Part shown: piece after piece, positions 1 through 4,864 of the stretch | Layout of the letters: the number at the start of each line of letters is the position of its first letter | How positions within the stretch are numbered: position 1 is the stretch's first letter | DNA from: Acidothermales bacterium | Lineage (GTDB): Bacteria > Actinomycetota > Actinomycetes > Streptosporangiales > WHST01 | Direction of reading: 5' to 3' | Assembly: GCA_017354575.1 (NCBI GenBank) | Contig: JAFMQP010000148.1 | Coordinates: 1 to 8,639, forward strand | DNA: 8,639 bases | Notes under the pieces: model-generated | The model's database searches: none | What the model saw: only the letters and a program-made list of their open reading frames with translations | Told to the model about the DNA's origin: nothing | Program-made: the position numbers and the translations under genes

Positions 1-78
1 GAAGCCACGGTTCGTCGAGTGAGGTGCCGGAGCGGCCGAGTGAGGTGAGCCGGAGCGCGCACGCGCCGTCATACGGCG
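1..78. other. Left-edge intergenic stretch with a short direct repeat
   Basis: No gene can be supported here. Two imperfect tandem copies of a unit beginning CGAGTGAGGTG and ending CCGGAGCG lie at 16-34 and 37-57, offset by 21 bp; the second has two extra bases (AG) in the middle. A short plus-strand reading frame ends at TGA 20-22 and could be the last six codons of a gene lying to the left, but six codons are too few to judge. A hairpin at 64-78 is listed separately. Confidence 0.4.
64..78 (-). terminator. Hairpin just after the esterase stop codon
   Basis: CGCCGT-CAT-ACGGCG is a perfect 6-bp inverted repeat with a 3-nt loop, directly abutting the minus-strand stop codon (79-81). There is no T-run after it on the minus strand, so if it ends transcription it would be of the U-less type often proposed for actinobacteria. 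It could be chance in DNA this GC-rich. Confidence 0.35.
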
Positions 79-1062
79 TCAGCCGACGGCGTCCATCGCA
101 TCGGCGGGACGGCGGCGGCGCAGCGCGGCGAACCGGCCGCGGGGGCCGCGGTCCCTGCCCGCGATCTCGCCGCGCCTGACCTCCGTGCCCGGGTCGCGGG
201 ACGCCTCCGCCGCGGCAAGCCGCACGGGCAGCGTGCCCACGGGCCGCGCCTCCTCCTCCTCGCCGGCCGGCTCGACGCCGACGGCGCCGACGACGGACGG
301 CAGCATCGCCTCGGCTGCGGCGGCGTAGCCGGCGGCGGAGGGGTGGAAGCGGTCCTGGCTGAACAGCTCGTGCGGTCGCTGAGCGAACGCGGGGCCGAGC
401 AGGTCGCCGAGCGACACCGCCCTGGCGCCCTTCTCGACGCACGCGACGGCCTGCAGGGTCGCGAGCTGCCGGCAGCGGGCGCGGCAGAGGGTGCGCAGCG
501 GCTGCGAGATCACCTGGATCATGCCGAGGTCCGGGCAGGTGCCGACGACGACCGCCGCGCCGGCGGCGCGCAACCGGGCGATCGCGTCGCCAAGCTCCCG
601 TGCGCAGGCGATCGGCTGCCGCAGGTGCGTGACGTCGTTCGCTCCGATGATGATGACCGCGATGTCCGGGCCCGGCACCTCCGTCAACGCCGCCGACACC
701 TGCTCGGCGAGGTCGCACGACTGCGCGCCGACCTTCGCGACGCCGTGCACCCGCACCGCGCGTCCCGACGCCTCGGACAGGCCGAGCGCGAGCCGGCCGC
801 CCGGCGTCTCGGCCGGTTCGTACGCGCCGAGGCCGGCCGCCGACGAGTCGCCGACGATCACCAGGGTGAGCGCGTCGTCGTCGACGACGCCCGGCGCGGC
901 ATACCGGCCGTTCACATCCGGCGGCTCCGACGAGGGCGGGCCGACCGTGCGCCGGGCGAGCGCGCCCTCGACCGCGAGGAAGAACACCGTGGACGCGCCG
1001 AGCACGCCCATGCCACCGCCGCCGTACACCGCCGCGGTGGCGAACCTCCGCGCAATGGACAT
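79..1062 (-). CDS. SGNH/GDSL-family esterase, secreted or membrane-anchored
   Basis: A 327-aa SGNH-fold hydrolase, expected to cleave ester bonds using a Ser/Asp/His triad outside the membrane; the substrate is unknown. The four family blocks are visible: block I GDSSAAGLG (71-79, nucleophile Ser73), the block II glycine near 112 (AKVGAQS), block III GAND (140-143, oxyanion Asn142) and block V DRFH (237-240, Asp237 and His240). A hydrophobic segment at about 11-31 follows two arginines (Arg5, Arg6) and suggests a signal anchor or uncleaved signal peptide. The tail after about 262 is first Glu-rich, then Arg-rich, and looks disordered. The ATG start at 1062 has a strong Shine-Dalgarno (AGGAGGAG) about 10 nt upstream. 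The gene diverges from cbs. From memory, M. tuberculosis Rv1075c is a GDSL-type esterase near cbs, so this is probably its counterpart. The fold assignment is firm; the substrate is not. Confidence 0.88.
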   Translation of the reverse strand: MSIARRFATAAVYGGGGMGVLGASTVFFLAVEGALARRTVGPPSSEPPDVNGRYAAPGVVDDDALTLVIVGDSSAAGLGAYEPAETPGGRLALGLSEASGRAVRVHGVAKVGAQSCDLAEQVSAALTEVPGPDIAVIIIGANDVTHLRQPIACARELGDAIARLRAAGAAVVVGTCPDLGMIQVISQPLRTLCRARCRQLATLQAVACVEKGARAVSLGDLLGPAFAQRPHELFSQDRFHPSAAGYAAAAEAMLPSVVGAVGVEPAGEEEEARPVGTLPVRLAAAEASRDPGTEVRRGEIAGRDRGPRGRFAALRRRRPADAMDAVG

Positions 1063-1302
1063 CGTGACTCCGCTCCTCCTCCTGTGTCGTTCGTCCTGAA
1101 GTCACCACCACTCGTCACTCACGGTATTTCGGCATCGGCCCGGCTTGCGTCACTCCACGCGCGAGTGTGGGGAATTACGCCCGCACGCCGCCGACCGTTC
1201 ACGAGCCGTATCCCGCCACGTTTCGACGCTATCCGCGGGCACCGACGGCCGCACTGGTGCTGGCTCCCGTGTCCGTGGTCGGGCGAGCCCTACGCTGGAC
1301 CC
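1063..1302. promoter_or_regulatory. Divergent intergenic region between esterase and cbs
   Basis: This 240-bp region separates two divergent starts and must hold both promoters. It contains the esterase Shine-Dalgarno (about 1073-1082), the cbs -10 hexamer (1291-1296), two direct copies of CGTCACTC (1113-1120 and 1148-1155, 35 bp apart), and an inverted repeat CACTC-N7-GAGTG (1151-1167) that uses part of the second copy. The last two could be binding sites for a regulator, but they match no operator I recognise. No convincing esterase promoter was found, and no riboswitch-like structure. Confidence 0.45.
1291..1296 (+). promoter_or_regulatory. -10 element of a probable leaderless cbs promoter
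   Basis: TACGCT matches the actinobacterial -10 pattern TANNNT and ends 6 nt before the GTG at 1303, so transcription would begin at or next to the first base of the start codon. No Shine-Dalgarno precedes the GTG, which agrees with a leaderless mRNA. No clear -35 element is seen 16-18 bp upstream. Confidence 0.55.
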
Positions 1303-2670
1303 GTGGACGTCAACGAGAACGTGCTCGACCTCGTCGGGAACACGCCGCTGGTGCGGCTCGCTCACCTGGACGCGGGGCTGCCGTGCCCCGTCTACGCCAA
1401 GGTCGAGTACTTCAACCCGGGCGGCTCGGTGAAGGACCGCATCGCGTTGCGCATGGTCGAGGACGCCGAACGCAGCGGCGCGCTGAAGCCGAACGGCACG
1501 ATCGTCGAGCCGACGTCGGGCAACACGGGTGTCGGCCTCGCGATGGTGGCGCAGGCACGCGGGTACCACTGCGTGTTCGTGTGCCCCGACAAGGTCTCGG
1601 CCGACAAGATCGACGTGCTCCGCGCGTACGGCGCCGAGGTGGTGGTCTGCCCGACCGCGGTGCCACCCGAGCACCCGAACTCGTACTACAGCGTCTCCGA
1701 CCGGCTCGCCAGGGAACGTCCGGACGCGTGGAAGCCGGACCAGTACGCCAACCCCGCGAACCCGCGGTCGCACTACGAGACGACCGGTCCTGAGCTGTGG
1801 CGGCAGACCGACGGCCGCATCACGCACTTCGTCGCGGGCATCGGCACTGGCGGCACCATAAGCGGCACCGGGCGCTACCTGAAGGAGCGGTCGGACGGCC
1901 GCGTGCAGATCGTCGGCGCCGACCCCGAGGGCTCGGTCTACTCGGGCGGCAGCGGCCGCCCGTACCTCGTCGAGGGCGTCGGCGAGGACTTCTGGCCGGC
2001 CGCGTACGACCGGGAGATCTGCGACCGCATCGTGGCCGTCACCGACAAGGACTCCTTCACGATGACCCGCCGGCTCGCCCGCGAGGAGGCGCTGCTCGTC
2101 GGCGGCTCGTGCGGCATGGCCGTTGCCGCGGCGCTCACCGTCGCGCGCGACCGCGGCCCGGACGACGTCGTCGTCGTGCTCCTGCCCGACGGCGGCCGCG
2201 GCTACATCTCGAAGGTGTTCAACGACGAGTGGATGGCGCGGTACGGGTTCCTCGACGCGGACAGCGAGACCACCGTCGGCGACGTGCTGCGCCGCAAGGG
2301 CAGCATGATCCCGGCGCTGGTGCACGCGCATCCCAACGACACGGTCAGGGAGGCCGTCGACATCCTGCGCGAGTACGCCGTCTCGCAGATCCCCGTCGTC
2401 AACGCGGAGCCGCCCGTGATGGCCGCGGAGGTCGCGGGCTCGGTGACCGAGCGGGAGCTGCTCGAGGCCCTCTTCACCGGGCAGGCCAGGCTTGCCGACC
2501 GCGTCGAGCAGCACATGTCGGCGCCGCTGCCGATCCTCGGGTCGGGTCAGCCGGTGTCGGACGCGCTCGCCGCGCTCGAGACCAGCGACGCCGTCATGGT
2601 GAACGTCGACGGCAAGCCGACCGGCATCGTCACCCGGCAGGACCTGCTTGCGTTCCTCGCCACCGGCTGA
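1303..2670 (+). CDS. cbs: Cystathionine beta-synthase with C-terminal CBS-domain pair
   Basis: A 455-aa PLP enzyme (fold type II) that condenses L-homocysteine with L-serine to cystathionine in the cytoplasm, the first step of reverse transsulfuration. The GNTPLVRL opening (12-19), the PLP lysine Lys44 in NPGGSVKDR, the substrate loop SGNTG (72-76), the phosphate-binding GTGGT (181-185) and the GGSCG segment (267-271, Ser269) are all present. VEGVGEDF (223-230) favours CBS over O-acetylserine sulfhydrylase. Residues about 334-390 and 401-454 form two CBS repeats, a Bateman-type module that may sense an adenosyl ligand. There is no N-terminal heme domain, as is usual in bacteria. The GTG at 1303 is chosen because the family's N terminus begins there and a -10 element lies just upstream; the frame stays open further left, but only as antisense to the esterase. 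It converges with the Pro-rich membrane gene, 3 bp apart. Confidence 0.93.
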   Translation: MDVNENVLDLVGNTPLVRLAHLDAGLPCPVYAKVEYFNPGGSVKDRIALRMVEDAERSGALKPNGTIVEPTSGNTGVGLAMVAQARGYHCVFVCPDKVSADKIDVLRAYGAEVVVCPTAVPPEHPNSYYSVSDRLARERPDAWKPDQYANPANPRSHYETTGPELWRQTDGRITHFVAGIGTGGTISGTGRYLKERSDGRVQIVGADPEGSVYSGGSGRPYLVEGVGEDFWPAAYDREICDRIVAVTDKDSFTMTRRLAREEALLVGGSCGMAVAAALTVARDRGPDDVVVVLLPDGGRGYISKVFNDEWMARYGFLDADSETTVGDVLRRKGSMIPALVHAHPNDTVREAVDILREYAVSQIPVVNAEPPVMAAEVAGSVTERELLEALFTGQARLADRVEQHMSAPLPILGSGQPVSDALAALETSDAVMVNVDGKPTGIVTRQDLLAFLATG

Positions 2671-2678
2671 GACTCAGC
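2666..2678. terminator. Palindrome spanning the convergent stop codons of cbs and the Pro-rich membrane gene
   Basis: GCTGAG-A-CTCAGC is a perfect 13-bp palindrome that includes the TGA of cbs (2668-2670) and the TGA of the opposing gene (2676-2674). As RNA the practical hairpin would be a 4-bp stem with a 5-nt loop, which is weak. It may act in both directions, or simply reflect two stop codons placed face to face. Confidence 0.3.
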
Positions 2679-3306
2679 GCCGCGGGTACGTCCCCGTCGC
2701 CTGCTTGTAGGCGCTGTTCGCCTCGTACCAGCCCTTCGCCGGCTGCCGCCAGAACAGCAGTAGCACCACGACGGCGATGGCGAGGCCGACGACGGCGAAC
2801 GGCAGCTGCGCGCGGCTCACCGTCTCCTGCGCGTAGGCGAACGGGGTGAACACCACGCTCACCAGGGAGACGGCCAGGAAGACGGTCAGCACGACCCGCG
2901 CCCAGTTACGCCCCTGCCACGCCTTGACGACGAAGAGCACCCAGGCCACCAGCCAGATCAGGCTGATGACGATCGTCGCCGCCATCACCGCCGTGACCAG
3001 GGTCTGCATCAGCTGCGGGTCGACGCCGGGCTGCGCGGGCTGCTGTGCCAGCATCCGCCGGTAGGTCGACGGGAGGAAGACGATCGTGCTGATGTCGCCG
3101 AGCACGATCTGCACGAGCAACAGGATCCCGGCGACCCGCACCTGCGTGGGCGCCCGGCCGGGAGCCGGTGGTGCCGCCCCGTACGCCGGTCCGGGGGACG
3201 GTGCCTGCCCGTACGGTTGCTGGCCCTGCGGCGGCTGCCCGTACTGCGGCCGGCCCTGCGGTGCCGGCGTACCGCCCGGCGGCTGCCACGGCTGCTGCTC
3301 GGACAT
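2674..3306 (-). CDS. Pro/Gln/Gly-rich four-helix membrane protein (Pra-like position)
   Basis: A 210-aa integral membrane protein of unknown function. Residues 1-55 are a disordered tail rich in Pro, Gln, Gly and Tyr, with a degenerate PxYGQ repeat. Four hydrophobic segments follow at about 57-79, 102-127, 136-156 and 168-186, with a Gln/Pro-rich loop between the first two and a basic C terminus after FWRQPAKGWYEA. Start 3306 is chosen over an in-frame start at 3435 because GGGGAGG lies just upstream of 3306, the Pro-rich tail begins there, and the longer form would overlap metB. Its place between cbs and metB, and its Pro-rich N terminus, recall mycobacterial pra (Rv1078), the proline-rich antigen homologue. 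The RDD motif that I associate with that family is not visible, so equivalence is by position and layout only. Confidence 0.82.
   Translation of the reverse strand: MSEQQPWQPPGGTPAPQGRPQYGQPPQGQQPYGQAPSPGPAYGAAPPAPGRAPTQVRVAGILLLVQIVLGDISTIVFLPSTYRRMLAQQPAQPGVDPQLMQTLVTAVMAATIVISLIWLVAWVLFVVKAWQGRNWARVVLTVFLAVSLVSVVFTPFAYAQETVSRAQLPFAVVGLAIAVVVLLLFWRQPAKGWYEANSAYKQATGTYPRR
3208..3267. repeat. Two imperfect 30-bp tandem units in the Pro-rich tail
   Basis: Two 30-bp units (3208-3237 and 3238-3267) each begin GCCCGTAC and share GGCCCTGCGG. They encode the repeated ten-residue Pro/Gln/Gly/Tyr pattern on the minus strand. A more diverged related stretch lies to the left, around 3177-3190. Such repeats may change copy number between strains. 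Confidence 0.55.
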
Positions 3307-3341
3307 CGTGCCTCCCCGGGCCCGACGATGGCGTGGCAGTG

Positions 3342-3347
3342 AAGATA
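3342..3347 (-). promoter_or_regulatory. Candidate -10 for the Pro-rich membrane gene
   Basis: On the minus strand TATCTT fits TANNNT and would give an mRNA with a leader of about 29 nt carrying the GGGGAGG Shine-Dalgarno at 3317-3311. No good -35 hexamer is visible. The position expected for it is occupied by the metB -10 on the other strand. Confidence 0.35.
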
Positions 3348-3364
3348 CCCCTACGGGAGCGCCG

Positions 3365-3370
3365 TAGTCT
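3365..3370 (+). promoter_or_regulatory. -10 element of a probable leaderless metB promoter
   Basis: TAGTCT fits TANNNT and ends 6 nt before the ATG at 3377, so the transcript would start at the ATG. No Shine-Dalgarno is present between them. The spacing is the same as at cbs. Confidence 0.55.
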
Positions 3371-3376
3371 CGCGGC

Positions 3377-4519
3377 ATGACCCATGGTTTCGAGACTCGC
3401 GCGATCCACGCGGGGCAGGACGCCGAGCCGCACACCGGCGCCGTCGTGCCGCCGATCTACCAGGTGTCCACGTACAAGCAGGACGCGGTGGCGATGCCAC
3501 GGGCCGGCTACGAGTACAGCCGCTCGGCGAACCCGACGCGTACCGCGCTCGAGGAGTGCCTGGCGTCCCTCGAGGGCGGCGCGCGCGGGCTCGCGTTCGC
3601 GTCCGGGCTGGCGGCCGAGGACACCCTGCTGCGCACCGTCTGCGTGCCCGGCGACCACGTCGTGATCCCCGGCGACGCGTACGGCGGCACCTACCGGCTG
3701 TTCGCGAAGGTCGAGGAACGCTGGGGTCTGGCGTACACCCCGGCCGACCTCGCCGACCTCGACGCCGTACGCGGCGCCGTCCGCCCGGGCGAGACCACGG
3801 TGGTCTGGGTCGAGACGCCGACCAACCCGCTGCTCGGGGTCGCCGACATCGCGGGTCTCGCCGGTGTCGCGCGCGACGCGGGTGCGCTGCTCGTGGTCGA
3901 CAACACGTTCGCGTCGCCGTACCTGCAGCAGCCGCTCGCGCTCGGCGCCGACGTCGTCGTGCACTCGACCACGAAGTACCTCGGCGGGCACTCCGACGTC
4001 GTCGGTGGTGCGCTCGTCGCGGCTGACGCGGAACTGGGGGAGCGGCTCGCGTTCCACCAGAACGCGATCGGCGCGGTCGCGGGGCCGTTCGACGCGTGGC
4101 TCACGCTGCGCGGCGTGCGCACCCTCGGCGTCCGCATGGACAGGCACTGCGACAACGCCGAGCGCGTGGTCGCGGTGCTCGCCGCGCACCCGCGCGTCAC
4201 CGAGGTGCTCTACCCGGGCCTGCCGGGCCACCGCGGCCACGACGCCGCGGTCAAGCAGATGCGGCGGTTCGGCGGGATGGTGTCGTTCCGGCTCGCCGGC
4301 GGCGAGGCCGAGGCGGTGCGCGTCTGCGAGCGCGCGGAGGTGTTCACGCTCGGCGAGTCGCTCGGCGGCGTCGAGTCGCTCATCGAGCACCCGGGCCGGA
4401 TGACGCACGCGTCCGCCGTGGGTTCGCCGCTCGAGGTGCCGGCCGACCTCGTCCGGCTGTCCGTGGGCATCGAGACGGCCGACGACCTGCTCACCGACCT
4501 CGGCCACGCACTCGACTGA
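3377..4519 (+). CDS. metB: Cystathionine gamma-synthase / gamma-lyase family PLP enzyme
   Basis: A 380-aa Cys/Met-metabolism PLP enzyme (fold type I), full length for the family. It either makes cystathionine from an O-acylhomoserine and cysteine (gamma-synthase) or splits cystathionine to cysteine, 2-oxobutyrate and ammonia (gamma-lyase). The PLP lysine is Lys200 in HSTTKYLGGHSD; Asp175 in VVDNTF should bind the pyridine nitrogen, Tyr102 in DAYGGTYR should stack on the ring, and Tyr47/Arg49 in YEYSRSANPTR bind the phosphate of the neighbouring subunit. ESLGGVESLIEHP (327-339) and Arg360 in LVRLSVGIE form the substrate end. Motifs alone do not separate synthase from lyase. The closest remembered relative, M. 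tuberculosis MetB (Rv1079), also neighbours cbs, and pairing with cbs favours a lyase role in making cysteine. It converges with the OB-like gene, 6 bp apart. Confidence 0.9.
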   Translation: MTHGFETRAIHAGQDAEPHTGAVVPPIYQVSTYKQDAVAMPRAGYEYSRSANPTRTALEECLASLEGGARGLAFASGLAAEDTLLRTVCVPGDHVVIPGDAYGGTYRLFAKVEERWGLAYTPADLADLDAVRGAVRPGETTVVWVETPTNPLLGVADIAGLAGVARDAGALLVVDNTFASPYLQQPLALGADVVVHSTTKYLGGHSDVVGGALVAADAELGERLAFHQNAIGAVAGPFDAWLTLRGVRTLGVRMDRHCDNAERVVAVLAAHPRVTEVLYPGLPGHRGHDAAVKQMRRFGGMVSFRLAGGEAEAVRVCERAEVFTLGESLGGVESLIEHPGRMTHASAVGSPLEVPADLVRLSVGIETADDLLTDLGHALD

Positions 4520-4525
4520 GGCCGA

Positions 4526-4542
4526 TCACCGGAGGACGGTGA
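4526..4542. terminator. Hairpin at the metB / OB-like gene convergent junction
   Basis: TCACCG-GAGGA-CGGTGA is a perfect 6-bp inverted repeat with a 5-nt loop. It starts 7 nt after the metB stop and includes the stop codon of the opposing small gene (4528-4526). It could end transcription from both sides. No T-run follows in either direction. Confidence 0.4.
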
Positions 4543-4864
4543 GCCACGCCACGCGGAACGGCGTACCGGACGGGCAGTCGTGCGAGGCGGTCGGGTCGCT
4601 ACGCCCGCGGAGCAGCACCTCCTGGCCGACGCGGAGCGTGGTCGTCTGCCGGCCGACGAGGCTGAGGTCGCCGTCGTCGGTGCGGACGAGCACGCAACCG
4701 CCCGGACCCGTCGCGACCACCGTGCCGCGGATCGCCGAACCGATCGCCGGCACCGGATCGCGCCCGCTCTCCACCTGGGGACCCCCATCGTGGCCCTGAC
4801 CCCTCGCGGGGACCCCCATTGTCGCGATGGCCACAGTGGAGGTCCCCAGCGGGGATCGGGTCAC
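4526..4864 (-). CDS. Small OB-fold-like protein of unknown function, coupled to the propeller gene
   Basis: A 112-aa protein whose C-terminal part, about 42-112, looks like a small beta-barrel: alternating hydrophobic strands (IRGTVVA, GCVLVRT, EVLLRGR), a DDG turn, then a closing TPFRVAWLTVL. The pattern resembles OB-fold-like small actinobacterial proteins that I recall only as unnamed DUFs. Cys57 and Cys97 could form a disulfide. There is no signal peptide or membrane helix. The GTG at 4864 overlaps the TGA of the propeller gene as GTGA, a usual sign of translational coupling, and this is why the start is placed there. It lacks a clear Shine-Dalgarno, and residues 1-40 are low in structure and fall on a cluster of GGGGACCCCC repeats. 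ATG 4819 or GTG 4774 are therefore possible true starts. The frame is well supported; the start is not. Confidence 0.68.
   Translation of the reverse strand: MTRSPLGTSTVAIATMGVPARGQGHDGGPQVESGRDPVPAIGSAIRGTVVATGPGGCVLVRTDDGDLSLVGRQTTTLRVGQEVLLRGRSDPTASHDCPSGTPFRVAWLTVLR
4775..4855. repeat. GGGGACCCCC repeat and hairpin cluster
   Basis: GGGGACCCCCAT occurs at 4777-4788 and again at 4808-4819. A third, inverted copy at 4831-4849 pairs with 4775-4793, matching at 16 of 19 positions. Two further small hairpins sit in the same stretch: CCCC-TCGC-GGGG (4800-4811) and TCCCC-AGC-GGGGA (4843-4855). The cluster lies inside the first 30 codons of the annotated small gene, beside the propeller gene's stop. 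It resembles the G/C-palindromic repeats scattered between genes in streptomycetes and relatives, as I recall them. It may be a hairpin that affects expression, or intergenic DNA wrongly read as coding. Confidence 0.6.

Noticed and set aside
343..1302. N-terminal extension of cbs giving a 775-aa fusion protein
   Set aside because: This stretch is antisense to the esterase and then intergenic; its translation is Arg/Ala-rich with no domain, while the CBS family N terminus begins at 1303.
1063..1302. SAM (S-box) or other riboswitch before cbs or metB
   Set aside because: No long structured leader is visible, and both genes appear leaderless, leaving no room for one.
3344..3360. Copper-type (CsoR-like) operator ATACCCCTACGGG upstream of metB
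   Set aside because: Only the left half fits the TACCCC...GGGGTA palindrome; the right half is GGGAGC, and there is no copper gene nearby.
3307..3435. Upstream start at 3435 for the Pro-rich membrane protein (253 aa)
   Set aside because: It would overlap metB by 59 bp, adds a sequence without any feature, and ignores the good Shine-Dalgarno before 3306.
2906..4507. A 533-aa minus-strand frame over metB
   Set aside because: It is an antisense shadow rich in Arg, Gly and His with no motif; metB on the plus strand has all catalytic residues.
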